Shown here: positions 42,884 through 51,233 of the stretch, one piece after another
Position numbering within the stretch: the first letter of the stretch is position 1
Layout: each line of letters begins with the position of its first letter
NCBI RefSeq assembly: GCF_000337335.1
Contig: NZ_AOJN01000018.1
Coordinates: 155,936-219,935 of the forward strand
From: Halorubrum distributum JCM 10118
Lineage (GTDB): Archaea > Halobacteriota > Halobacteria > Halobacteriales > Haloferacaceae
Direction: 5' to 3'
DNA length: 64,000 nucleotides
Position numbers and translations under genes: made by a program
Notes under the pieces: model-generated
Told to the model about the DNA's origin: nothing
Databases searched by the model: none
Seen by the model: only the letters and a program-made list of their open reading frames with translations

Positions 42884-43224
42884 GCCCGACGTTCACCGCG
42901 CCGGCCCCTTAAGCGAGCCGCGTCCGGCCGAGCCGCTGCGGTTCCCGAGAGCGCCGGCCCGTCCGACCGAGTTTAAAACTCCTCAACAACGAGGCACGGG
43001 AACCAACTGGTGTCTCCCCGTAGGACCGAACGCCGATGGAGTGAGCCCGCCATCGGCGAACCCATCTGCTCGTCTCACCGGGACTGGATCCCTCTCGCGG
43101 TAGCTGCCACACGCCCACGCCGCCCGGTCCCGTTTTCGCGTCGCGCGGCGGTACTCGTCCGTCGGATAGCTCCCTCCTCGCCCGAGAATCAATACTTAAG
43201 ATGCCCCCAGAACAACCCCGAGAT
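42884..43224. other. Intergenic stretch, no confident gene
   Basis: Minus-strand phases here contain the fragment YGETPVGSRASLLRSFKL (around 42970-43025). It resembles C-terminal tails of haloarchaeal transposon TnpB proteins, but no upstream TnpB core exists. The final 35 bp hold the promoter of the small gene at 43225 (AATACTTAAG at 43191-43200). Confidence 0.3.
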
Positions 43225-43338
43225 ATGATCCTCGAAGCCGCCGTGACGGAGCCGCTGCCGATCAGCGCGACCGCGGGCGCGGTCCTGCTCGCGAGCCTCG
43301 CGCTCGTCGCCGTGTGGGTCGCGTACCTGTACCGGTAG
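43225..43338 (+). CDS. Small single-helix membrane protein
   Basis: A 37-residue protein MILEAAVTEPLPISATAGA then VLLASLALVAVWVAYLYR, one transmembrane helix with a cytosolic Arg. The ATG at 43225 lies 25-34 bp after the TATA-like AATACTTAAG (43191-43200), the spacing of leaderless haloarchaeal genes. An in-frame ATG at 43201 would begin inside the promoter spacing and is rejected. No family recognised; the composition and promoter argue it is real. Confidence 0.6.
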   Translation: MILEAAVTEPLPISATAGAVLLASLALVAVWVAYLYR

Positions 43339-43381
43339 GAACCGCTTTTTCCGGCCTCCTCCCGCCTCGCCGACCGACCGC

Positions 43382-44080
43382 TCAGGCGGACTCCTCCTCG
43401 ACCGCGTCCGCGTGCTCGCGGACCCACGCCGCCGCGCGCTCGGCCTCCGCCTCGCTCTCGGCGGTGATCTTCACCGTCACGACCTCGCCCGGATAGGAGC
43501 CGACGCGCACGTCGAACCGCTCGCGCAGCGTCGCGACCCGGTCGAGCAGCTCGCTCTCTGGCTCGTCGACGTCGACCGTGACCACGTGGGTGAGCGTCCC
43601 CGCGAACTCGTCTTCGATCAGCTCGAACATCGCCTTCATCTCCGTCGGCACGCCGGGCAGGACGTAGACGGACTCGACGACCGCGCCCGGCGCGACCCCG
43701 GCCTCGTTCGGCAGCGGCCGGCAGTCGGCCGGGAGGTGCGTCGTCTCCGCCGCGAGGTCGCTCCCGCTGTACCCGCGCTCGGCGAGCCACGCGGCCGCCT
43801 CCTCGTTCTCGGCGAGGTCGCGGCCGAACGCGGCCGCGACCCCCGCCATCGTCACGTCGTCGTGCGTCGGTCCGAGGCCGCCGGTGACGATCACGGCGTC
43901 GTACTCGGCGTGGTACTCGTTGACGACGCGCGCGATCTCGCTCACCTCGTCCGGCACGACGGTCACCCGCCTGACCGTGACGCCCCGCTCGTCGAGGCGG
44001 TCGCAGAGCCAGGTGGCGTTCGTGTTCTCGGTGTCCCCGACGAGGAGCTCGTCCCCGACGGTGACGACGGCGGCGTTCAT
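43382..44080 (-). CDS. CinA-like / molybdopterin-binding-fold protein
   Basis: A 232-residue protein of the MoCF/CinA N-terminal family. The start MNAAVVTVGDELLVGDTENTNATWL and VTGGLGPTHDDVTMAGVAAAFGRDL are diagnostic. Stand-alone CinA-N proteins are annotated as ADP-ribose pyrophosphatase-like or competence-related; function in archaea is unclear. Acidic C-terminal part. Transcribed in the same direction as the DUF5803-DUF2110-TFE genes, with 75 bp separating them. Confidence 0.86.
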   Translation of the reverse strand: MNAAVVTVGDELLVGDTENTNATWLCDRLDERGVTVRRVTVVPDEVSEIARVVNEYHAEYDAVIVTGGLGPTHDDVTMAGVAAAFGRDLAENEEAAAWLAERGYSGSDLAAETTHLPADCRPLPNEAGVAPGAVVESVYVLPGVPTEMKAMFELIEDEFAGTLTHVVTVDVDEPESELLDRVATLRERFDVRVGSYPGEVVTVKITAESEAEAERAAAWVREHADAVEEESA

Positions 44081-44155
44081 ACCGAACGCAAGCGCCGCGC
44101 GGTAGAAAAGGACCGCGGCGCGGCCGTCGCGGGAAACTCGGTTCGGTCCCGCCCG

Positions 44156-44932
44156 CTACAGCCAGCCGTCGTCGTCGTCCTCGTTGACGCTCAAGCCGAG
44201 GTCGCGCCGGCGCTCGCGGAGCGCCTCCAGCTGCCGCCGGAAGTAGATCGTCCCGATGACCGCGGCGATCGCCGCGATGACGAGGATGACGCCGAACACC
44301 ACGAGGTCGCCCTCGCGGTACGACTGGACGACGATCGAGCCGCCGGTCACCTCGTCCCACACGATCCGGTCGCGGTCGCCGACGGTCTCGACCGCGTGGT
44401 CGCGCGGCGACACGTGGCCGACGATCGGCACCTCCGTGCTGAACTGGGGCGGGAGCGTCACGGCGTACGACCCCTCGACGTACGCGCGCATGGTGAACCG
44501 GCGCGGCGATCCCGCGCCCGAGAACGCCGCCTTACCGCCGGCCATGTCGTCGGCGAAGCGGATCCACGTCTCGTCGGTCGTCCGCTCGATCTCGCCGCCG
44601 CGCGCGCGGAACTCGCTGCCCGTGATCACCTCGCCGTCGGGGTACTGATACCGGAACGCCTCGAACTCCAAGGGCTGGTCGCCCGCGTACGGCGTCTGCT
44701 CGTACAGCCGGATCTCCTCCCGGTCGCCGACCGCGTACACGGCGGTGTACCTCGCGTCCGTCGAGAGGGTGAACGCGGCGTCGCGGTCCGTGTCGAACTC
44801 GTACTCGCGGGGCGGCTCGGCGTCGAGCGTCTCGTTCGTCACCTCGCCCCCGCCCGTCGCGTAGCCGAGACAGCCGGCGCTGACCGCGAGGAGGGCGACC
44901 GCCGCAACCGCGAGCGCGAAGCGTCTGTTCAC
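44156..44932 (-). CDS. DUF5803-like lipoprotein
   Basis: A 258-residue predicted lipoprotein. The N-terminus MNRRFALAVAAVALLAVSAGCLG contains a Sec-type signal and a lipobox Cys near residue 21. A beta-rich extracytoplasmic domain follows. A C-terminal helix (GDLVVFGVILVIAAIAAVIGT) then anchors it, and a cytosolic Arg-rich tail ends in Asp. It resembles DUF5803 haloarchaeal proteins of unknown role. The start is GTG at 44932, 14 bp after the DUF2110 stop, so it belongs to the tfe transcript. Confidence 0.78.
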   Translation of the reverse strand: MNRRFALAVAAVALLAVSAGCLGYATGGGEVTNETLDAEPPREYEFDTDRDAAFTLSTDARYTAVYAVGDREEIRLYEQTPYAGDQPLEFEAFRYQYPDGEVITGSEFRARGGEIERTTDETWIRFADDMAGGKAAFSGAGSPRRFTMRAYVEGSYAVTLPPQFSTEVPIVGHVSPRDHAVETVGDRDRIVWDEVTGGSIVVQSYREGDLVVFGVILVIAAIAAVIGTIYFRRQLEALRERRRDLGLSVNEDDDDGWL

Positions 44933-44946
44933 GTGCGTAGGTTCAG

Positions 44947-45642
44947 TTAGACGACACAGCGCATCTCGGCCGGGAGGTACGAGCCGATGGCGGCGAGTAA
45001 CCCCGGCGGGTCGGTGCCTTCCGCGCAGACGATGCTCTGTTCGAGGAGGCCCAGCCGCTCGACGGTGACGATGTCCTGCGCGTGGCCCGCGCGGTTCACC
45101 GTCGCGCGCGTCTCGCCGCGCGTCGCCGAGTTGACGTTCACCCGGCCGTCGCCGCGCTGCCAGTCGTACAGGCGGTCGCGCTCCGCGTCGGCGAGCCGCG
45201 ACGGCTCCGCGTCCGGGTCGCCGGCGTCGCCGCCGTAGACGAACCGCATCGGGAGGTGCTGGACGAGGCCGAACCGCTCGACGACCTGCTCCGGCGAGCC
45301 GACGCCGAGCCCGAGCTCGTCGGCGGGGACGAACACGTCGACGCCGGCGTCGAGTGTGAACCCGACGTCGTCCCACGACTCGAGGGTGCCGACGTACTCC
45401 TCGCCCGCCTCCAGCCCGCCGTCGTGGGCGACGATCTCGCCCCACGTCTCCGCGAGGACGTTGCGCGCGACCGGCGCGTCCTCGCCGCTCACGTCGACCT
45501 GGACGAACTCGTCGTCGCGGACGCCCACCTGCCAGTCGGCGTCGAGCTCACCGACGTCGTTGGCGACGAGCGAGTCCATCCCGTCGAGCGCTCGCTCGCG
45601 GGCGTCTCCCTCCACGTAGCACTTGGTTGCGAGGACGACCAT
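44947..45642 (-). CDS. DUF2110-family protein
   Basis: A 231-residue protein, MVVLATKCYVEGDARERALD then VGVRDDEFVQVDVSGEDAPVARNVLAETWGEIV (read in parts). It contains an S1/OB-like segment and a C-terminal domain with RGETRATVNRAGHAQDIVTVERLG. DUF2110 is archaeal and typically encoded directly downstream of tfe, as here (start ATG at 45642 overlaps the tfe TGA). A role in transcription or RNA is inferred from that conserved linkage. Confidence 0.88.
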   Translation of the reverse strand: MVVLATKCYVEGDARERALDGMDSLVANDVGELDADWQVGVRDDEFVQVDVSGEDAPVARNVLAETWGEIVAHDGGLEAGEEYVGTLESWDDVGFTLDAGVDVFVPADELGLGVGSPEQVVERFGLVQHLPMRFVYGGDAGDPDAEPSRLADAERDRLYDWQRGDGRVNVNSATRGETRATVNRAGHAQDIVTVERLGLLEQSIVCAEGTDPPGLLAAIGSYLPAEMRCVV

Positions 45643-46166
45643 CAGCCGGTCACGTCCACGTTGAGCTCGTCGCGGAGCGCCTCGATGCGCTGGTCCATCG
45701 CGTCGCGGAGCCGGTCGTTGTCCATCGCCTCCAGCGGGGAGCCGCACTCGGGGCACTCGAAGCCGAAGTCCATCGCCTCGCCGAACTCGAAGCGGATGGA
45801 ACACACCTCACAGAGGTAGAACTCGTGGGTGCGCTCGTACTCCTCGCGCTCCTCTAAGGCGTCGAGCAGCCGGTACATCTCCTCCTGAAGGTTCTCCGGG
45901 ATGTTGTCGTAGTGGAACGTCCACAGGTACGTGAGCCACCCGGAGTCCTCGTCGCGGACGCGGCGGTACGTCGCCAGGTCGTTCTCGTACAGGATGAACA
46001 GCGCGCGTCGGACGTCGTTGAGCTCCAGGCCCAGCTCCTCGGCCAACTCCTCGTCGGTGACCTCGCCGTCGGGCGGCGCGGCCGCGACCGGCATCCCCGT
46101 CGGCCCCACCAGCTCGTGGAGGTACTTCTGGATGACGGGGTCGTTCAGTAGATCCTCAAAAGCCAT
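45642..46166 (-). CDS. tfe: Transcription initiation factor TFE-alpha
   Basis: A 174-residue TFE-alpha, homologue of the TFIIE-alpha subunit. The N-terminal winged helix has AFEDLLNDPVIQKYLHELVG and GEVTDEELAEELGLELNDVRRALFIL. A C-terminal zinc ribbon carries CEVCSIRFEF and CPECGSPLEA. It helps open the promoter with RNA polymerase. A minus-strand TATA-like GGTTTTAACC at 46191-46200 lies 25-34 bp upstream of the ATG. Confidence 0.95.
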   Translation of the reverse strand: MAFEDLLNDPVIQKYLHELVGPTGMPVAAAPPDGEVTDEELAEELGLELNDVRRALFILYENDLATYRRVRDEDSGWLTYLWTFHYDNIPENLQEEMYRLLDALEEREEYERTHEFYLCEVCSIRFEFGEAMDFGFECPECGSPLEAMDNDRLRDAMDQRIEALRDELNVDVTG

Positions 46167-46250
46167 TACGGGAAACTGGTGGTGGAATCCGGTTAAAACC
46201 TCCGAAAGGAGCGGTCGCGACGCCCCCGATTCGCCGCCGGCCCGCCGGCC

Positions 46251-46307
46251 CGAACCCCTGCCGATGGACCGAACCCCTGCCGCCGGCCCGAACCCCTGCC
46301 GACGGCC
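46251..46307 (+). repeat. Three tandem 19-bp repeats
   Basis: Units at 46251-46269, 46270-46288 and 46289-46307 begin CGAACCCCTGCCG and vary in the last six bases. A partial copy follows at 46308-46322. They occupy the space between tfe and the M48-like gene. Confidence 0.78.
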
Positions 46308-46381
46308 CGAAAGCCCGAACCCCAGTCGATCACCCCGCGGGTCCGGCAGAGCTTTACGCGCCGTGGCTCACACTCGCCCGT

Positions 46382-47347
46382 ATGGCAGACTCGGTCGACG
46401 GACGGGGGCGACGCGCGCTCGGCGCCCTCGCGCTCCTCGCGGTCCCGGCGGTGCTGGCTGCGGTTCCGCTGGTCCCGCTCGCCGCGCTGCTCGGCCCCGG
46501 CGGGCTCGGGCTCGTCCCGCTCGGCGCGCTCGGGGGACTGCTCGCGGCCGTCCTCGTCGGCCCGGCGGCCTCCGCGCTCCTCGGTCCGGTCCTCGCCGAC
46601 AGGCGGATCGCCCGGCTCCCGGACGCCGACCTCGACGACCGCCGCGCCGACTTCGTCGCTGACCGCGTCGAGGCGCTCGCGGGCGAGGTCGGGGTCGACG
46701 TTCCCGAGGTCACGGCGGTCCGCGCCGACGCCGCGAACGTCGCCGTCGTGGACGGGTACCGCGGGTCGCGGCTGGTGGCCTCGACGCGGCTGCTCGCCCT
46801 CCCGAAGGCCGACCGCGACGCCGCGCTGCGCCACGCGCTCGTCAGGCTCCGGACGCGGCAGGCGCTGCTCACGACGGCGACCCTCCCGGCGCTGGCGGCC
46901 GTCGAGACCGCGGCGCTGCTCGCGACGCTGCTCGTGGGGCGCCGCGGGGACCGAACCGCCGCCGACCGGCGCGTCAACCGGATCCACGGGTACGAGCCGG
47001 ACCGCGAGCGCGTCCCCTCCTGGGCGTACGCGGCCGCCGGCGTCCTCTGCTGGCTCTTGCTCCTCCCGGCCTGGGTCCCCGCGACGGCCGGCGACCGGCT
47101 CTCCGTCGCCGGCGGGCGCCGCGCCGCGGACGCGCTGGTCGCGCGGGCCGGGAGCGAGGAGCGGAACGGGCTCGGCAACGCGGTCGCGTTCGCCAGCGAC
47201 GCCGCGGGCGCCGGCGACTGGCCGCCGCTCCTCGACCGGCTCTCCTTCGTCTCCATGGCAGACGCCGAGACGGGCCGCGTGCGCGGGACGAGCAGGCAGG
47301 AGGCGCGGACGCGGCTCGCGCGGCTCCGCTCGAAGCGGGCCTTGTAG
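46382..47347 (+). CDS. M48/HtpX-like membrane protein without the zinc motif
   Basis: A 321-residue protein built like an HtpX peptidase: two N-terminal helices, a cytosolic core (VDVPEVTAVRADAANVAVVDGYRGSRLVASTRLLAL) and two further helices. At the place of the HExxH zinc site it reads DRDAALRHALVRLRTRQ, with no Glu and no second His spaced H-x3-H. The second metal Glu is also not obvious. It is therefore probably catalytically inactive. Acidic, Arg/Ala-rich sequence. Monocistronic. Confidence 0.7.
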   Translation: MADSVDGRGRRALGALALLAVPAVLAAVPLVPLAALLGPGGLGLVPLGALGGLLAAVLVGPAASALLGPVLADRRIARLPDADLDDRRADFVADRVEALAGEVGVDVPEVTAVRADAANVAVVDGYRGSRLVASTRLLALPKADRDAALRHALVRLRTRQALLTTATLPALAAVETAALLATLLVGRRGDRTAADRRVNRIHGYEPDRERVPSWAYAAAGVLCWLLLLPAWVPATAGDRLSVAGGRRAADALVARAGSEERNGLGNAVAFASDAAGAGDWPPLLDRLSFVSMADAETGRVRGTSRQEARTRLARLRSKRAL

Positions 47348-47379
47348 CGGGCAGCACCATCCGGGACGCCCGGACTCGG

Positions 47380-48888
47380 TCAGGGGTGCGCCGGGACCTC
47401 CAGTCGGATCGTCGTCCCGTCCTCGCCGGTGTCGATGTCGAACTCACCGCCCGCCTTGGCCACGACCCAGTATATGAGCCAGATGCCGAGCCGGTCGGCG
47501 TGGGTCAGCGACGTCTCGCCGGACTCCAACACCTGCGTCTCGTGGTCCGGGATTCCGGGGCCGTCGTCCTCAACGCCGATCGTGACCCACCCCTCGGAGT
47601 CCTGTTCGACCCGCACCTCGACCGACGGTGAGGGGTCGTCGTTGTGTTTCACGGCGTTTTCGACCGCCTCCGAGATGGCGGCGGGGAGGCCGACGACCGT
47701 CACCTCGATCGGGTCGTCGCCCGGGATCGACAAGGCGATCTCGGCGTCCGGATAGCTGCTGCGGATCCGGTTCCGGAGCTCGATCAGCTCGTCGCGGAGG
47801 TCGATCGGAGCGGCGAGCGGGGGCGCGGAGGCCGTCTCGTCGACTTTCTGGACGGCGGTCGCGATGCCCGTGAGGTCCGAGGCCGTCTCGGAGATCACGT
47901 CGAGCGCCCGGCGTTGCGACTCCTCGTCTGGTGCGTCTCGGAGCAGGTCCGCGTACCCCGAAATGAGGTTCATCTTGTTCCGGAGGTTGTGGTTGAGTAC
48001 CCGGGCCATCACCTCCAGTCGGCGTTCGCGGATCTTCCGCTCGGTGATATCCGTCTGGAACCCGACGAAGTGCGTGGTCTCGTCCGCCTCGTTCCGCAGG
48101 GGCTCGATCTGGAGCCGGTTCCAGAACTTCTGTCCGTTCGCTCGGTAGTTGAGGATGTCCACGTCGACCGACCGCTCCGCGTCGAGTCCTGCCCGGATCT
48201 CGTCGGTCGTCTCCTCGGCCGTGTCGGGACCTTGAAGGAAGCGGCAGTCCTCGCCGAACCGCTCCTCGCCGTAGCCGGTCAGCGCCTCGAACTCCTCGTT
48301 GAGGTACGCGAGCGGGTTGTCGTCGCCGTCCGTCGCCCGCGCGAGGGTGATCCCGACCGGCGCCTCGTCCATCGCCCGCTCCTTGAGCCGTAGGTCCGCG
48401 ACGGTCCGCCTGAGGCGGAGCGAGGTGGCCCGGCGCTCGATCAGGTTCGAGACCCGCGTGAGGAGCGCCCGCCGGGCGACCGGCAGCTCGATGACGTCGT
48501 CGACGCGATCCCACGCGCGGTTGGCCGGCCGCCCCCGAGACTCCTCGCTCACCAACAGCACGAACGGAAGGAACGCGGGATCCGCGCGCTCGCGCCGGGA
48601 GTCCAGCGCGTCGCCGGCGGCGTCGAAGGCCTTCGCGTCGAGGACGCAGCAGTCGAACTTACCCTCGAGCGCGGACGGGTCGCTCCCGGTCCGGATCCGA
48701 TAGCGCTCGCCCAGCGCCTCGGCGAGCAGGTCGCGGTCGCGGTCGGCGTCCATCTGGAGCAGCACGGTCGCCTCGGCGTCCGCGTCGGGGGTGGCGGCGC
48801 CGCTCCGTTCCGGGTCGGGCACCGCCCCGCGCTCCGCGGACTCGTCGCCGTCGGCGGCATGGTATGTCCGGTCCGGCCCAGAGTCCAT
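47380..48888 (-). CDS. LOV-domain sensor histidine kinase
   Basis: A 502-residue kinase. Residues about 40-150 form a receiver-like domain. A PAS/LOV domain covers about 170-285: GEDCRFLQG with Cys215 at the photoactive position, NYRANGQKFWN (Asn247, Asn257) and FVGFQTDIT (Gln278). These are the flavin contacts of LOV photoreceptors. The H-box is LNHNLRNKMNLISGYADL (His300). The ATPase domain has ENAVKHND, DDGPGIPD and DRLGIWLI. One difference is Asp214 where LOV domains usually have Asn. Probably a blue-light-sensing kinase. Divergent from the KaiC gene 74 bp away. Confidence 0.85.
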   Translation of the reverse strand: MDSGPDRTYHAADGDESAERGAVPDPERSGAATPDADAEATVLLQMDADRDRDLLAEALGERYRIRTGSDPSALEGKFDCCVLDAKAFDAAGDALDSRRERADPAFLPFVLLVSEESRGRPANRAWDRVDDVIELPVARRALLTRVSNLIERRATSLRLRRTVADLRLKERAMDEAPVGITLARATDGDDNPLAYLNEEFEALTGYGEERFGEDCRFLQGPDTAEETTDEIRAGLDAERSVDVDILNYRANGQKFWNRLQIEPLRNEADETTHFVGFQTDITERKIRERRLEVMARVLNHNLRNKMNLISGYADLLRDAPDEESQRRALDVISETASDLTGIATAVQKVDETASAPPLAAPIDLRDELIELRNRIRSSYPDAEIALSIPGDDPIEVTVVGLPAAISEAVENAVKHNDDPSPSVEVRVEQDSEGWVTIGVEDDGPGIPDHETQVLESGETSLTHADRLGIWLIYWVVAKAGGEFDIDTGEDGTTIRLEVPAHP

Positions 48889-48929
48889 CGTCAGTGTACC
48901 GACGGGCGGTGCCCACTAAGAACTACCCC

Positions 48930-48937
48930 ATATATAT
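48930..48937 (+). promoter_or_regulatory. Promoter of the KaiC-like gene
   Basis: ATATATAT lies 26-33 bp before the ATG at 48963. The divergent kinase has a minus-strand TTCTTAGT-type element at about 48913-48920. Both promoters share a 74-bp gap, so common regulation is possible. Confidence 0.6.
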
Positions 48938-48962
48938 GACAACCCCGCCCGATTGATAAGGC

Positions 48963-50441
48963 ATGACACCACCGCTATCCGAGCGCGCGTCGACCGGCGT
49001 CGCCGGGCTCGACGAAGTGTTGTCCGGCGGGTTCGTCCCCACGCGGAGCTACATGATCCGCGGGCAGGCCGGCAGCGGCAAGACGATCTTGAGCTTCCAC
49101 TTCCTCCAGCAGGGGATAGCGGAGGGTGAGACGGCGCTCTTCATCAACCTCGAGGAGGACGTCCGCGACCTGAAAGCGAACGCGGCCGCGCTCGGCTTCG
49201 ACACCGACGCCATCGAGTTCCTCGATCTGAGCCCGAGCGCGGATGCGTTCGTCGAGGACGAGTCGTACGAGGTGTTCGCGCCCTCGGAGGTCGAACGCGA
49301 ACCGCTGACCGACCGCATCGTCGAGGGCGTCACCGCGGTCGACCCGGACCGCGTCGTCGTCGACCCGCTGACCCAGCTCCGCTTCCTGCTGTCCGACGAC
49401 TACCAGTTCCGGAAGCAGGTGGTCGGGTTCATGCGCTTCTTAAAAGACCGCGGGGCGACGGTGCTGTTCACCGTCCAGAACACCGAGTCGCTGCCGACCG
49501 ACGACCTCGAGTTCATCACGGACGGGACGATTCGGCTCGACGCCGCGTCGTACGGCAAGACGGTCCGCGTTCCGAAGTTCCGCGGGTCGGCGACGCAGAG
49601 CGGCGACCACGCCTACCGGGTCACCGACTCGGGGATCGAGGTGTATCCGGCGCTCCAGCCCGGCGCTCATCGCGGCGAGGACGTCGCGTTCGAGCAGATG
49701 TCGTCCGGCATTCCCGAGATCGACGAGCTGCTCGGCGGCGGGCTCGAGCGCGGCACCGTCACCATCGTGAGCGGGCCGACCGGGGTCGGGAAGACGACCC
49801 TCAGCACCCAGTTCATGAAGGCGGCCGCGGACCGCGGAGAGCGCTCGGTCATCTACCTGTTCGAGGAGAACAAGGGGACGTTCCTCACACGGTCGCGCGC
49901 TATCGGCATCCCGGTCGACGAGATGATCGAGCGGGGGACGCTTCAGGTGAACGAGGTCGAGGCATTGGAGCGCTCGCCACAGGAGTTCGCGCGGATGGTC
50001 CGCGAGGAGGTCGAGGAGCGGGGCGCCGACATCGTCATGATCGACGGCATCTCCGGGTACCGGCTGACGCTCCGCGGCGGGGACGAGCAGATGCTCCAGC
50101 AGATGCACGCCCTCGGGCGCTACCTCAAGAACGCGGGCGTGACGTCGATCCTCGTCGACGAGACGCGGAACGTCACGGGGGAGTTCCGGGCGACGATGGA
50201 GAACGTGAGCTACCTCGCCGACAACATCGTCTTCCTCCGGCACCTCGAGGTCGGGGGCGAGCTCCGCAAGGCGATCGGCGTCTTGAAAAAGCGGACGAGC
50301 GACTTCGAGCGGACGATCCGCGAGTTCGAGATGACCGACCAGGGGATCACCGTCGGCGAGCCGATGTCGAACCTCCGGGGCATCCTGAGCGGCACGCCGG
50401 AGGTCGTCGACGGAGGGTCGAAGGAAGACTGCGACGAGTAG
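48963..50441 (+). CDS. Two-domain KaiC-like ATPase
   Basis: A 492-residue protein with two RecA-type domains as in KaiC. The first Walker A is GQAGSGKTIL near residue 34 and the second GPTGVGKTTLS near residue 270. Paired Glu residues after each (LFINLEED, IYLFEENKG) match the ATPase Glu positions. In the second domain, ENVSYLADNIVFLRHLEV aligns with KaiC's phosphorylated ST region as S-Y, so only the serine is kept. Haloarchaeal KaiC homologues show light/dark-dependent expression in some species, but no KaiA/KaiB is present here. Divergent from the LOV kinase. Confidence 0.9.
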   Translation: MTPPLSERASTGVAGLDEVLSGGFVPTRSYMIRGQAGSGKTILSFHFLQQGIAEGETALFINLEEDVRDLKANAAALGFDTDAIEFLDLSPSADAFVEDESYEVFAPSEVEREPLTDRIVEGVTAVDPDRVVVDPLTQLRFLLSDDYQFRKQVVGFMRFLKDRGATVLFTVQNTESLPTDDLEFITDGTIRLDAASYGKTVRVPKFRGSATQSGDHAYRVTDSGIEVYPALQPGAHRGEDVAFEQMSSGIPEIDELLGGGLERGTVTIVSGPTGVGKTTLSTQFMKAAADRGERSVIYLFEENKGTFLTRSRAIGIPVDEMIERGTLQVNEVEALERSPQEFARMVREEVEERGADIVMIDGISGYRLTLRGGDEQMLQQMHALGRYLKNAGVTSILVDETRNVTGEFRATMENVSYLADNIVFLRHLEVGGELRKAIGVLKKRTSDFERTIREFEMTDQGITVGEPMSNLRGILSGTPEVVDGGSKEDCDE

Positions 50442-50447
50442 CGCGGG

Positions 50448-51065
50448 TCAGTCGCGCCCGGTGTTCTCGCCGGCGTCGCCGTCGTCGGATTCCCCCTCGG
50501 CGTCGACCACCGTCTTCCCGGTCGCTTCCGGCACCACGCGTCGGTCGGCGTTCTCCCACTCGCGGTCGAGTTCGGCCCCCTCGAACAGGCGGTCGAGGAA
50601 CACCGCGAGCCCGGCGACCTCGGAGTGCGGCTGGTTCGTCACGCCCACATTGAAGTCGGCGCGCTCGTACAGCGCCCACGGCACCTTCTCGCCGCCGACG
50701 ACGACGAGGAGGTCGCGCGGCGGCGACGCCTCCCCGATCACCTCGGGCTCGTCGAGGCCGACCGCCTCGCGGACCTCCGCCTCGACGTCTTGGACGCGCT
50801 CGCCGTACATCGTGAGGTGGACGACGACGCCCTCGAAGTTCTTGACGACCGCCTTCTGGTCGCCGCGGAGCTCGACCGCGAACGGCCCGCCGAAACGGCC
50901 GGTGATGTCGCGGACCGTCTCCGCGGACTGCCCGGCGTTGTCGGGGAGTATCAGCCGGTCGGCGCCGAGCGCCCGCGCCGTGAGCCCGACGTGCGTCGTC
51001 ATGCGGTCGTCGCGCCCCGGCCGGTGACCGTACCGGAGGACGACGACCTCGCGCGCATCGTTCAT
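50448..51065 (-). CDS. trm56: tRNA (cytidine(56)-2'-O)-methyltransferase
   Basis: A 205-residue SPOUT methyltransferase that 2'-O-methylates C56 in the T-loop of archaeal tRNAs. The start MNDAREVVVLRYGHRPGRDDRMTTH (in parts) contains the family's RxGHRxxRDxR motif. The knotted SAM-binding core holds LLVVVGGEKVPWALYERADFNVGVTNQPHSEVAGLAVFLDRL. The C-terminal tail is acidic and disordered. Convergent with the KaiC-like gene, six bases apart. Confidence 0.93.
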   Translation of the reverse strand: MNDAREVVVLRYGHRPGRDDRMTTHVGLTARALGADRLILPDNAGQSAETVRDITGRFGGPFAVELRGDQKAVVKNFEGVVVHLTMYGERVQDVEAEVREAVGLDEPEVIGEASPPRDLLVVVGGEKVPWALYERADFNVGVTNQPHSEVAGLAVFLDRLFEGAELDREWENADRRVVPEATGKTVVDAEGESDDGDAGENTGRD

Positions 51066-51233
51066 GCCACTGGGTGCGAGGGCGAGCCCGGTGTCGCTTT
51101 CGATGCGAGCGCGGGCTCGGGGAACGTTACGCCGCCCAGAATGATGCGCATACGTGGATCAAAATGACTCAAAAATAACCGAGGTGACCACGTAACTGAA
51201 AGTTTCATGTGGGAGGCGGTCGCGGTATCCGCC

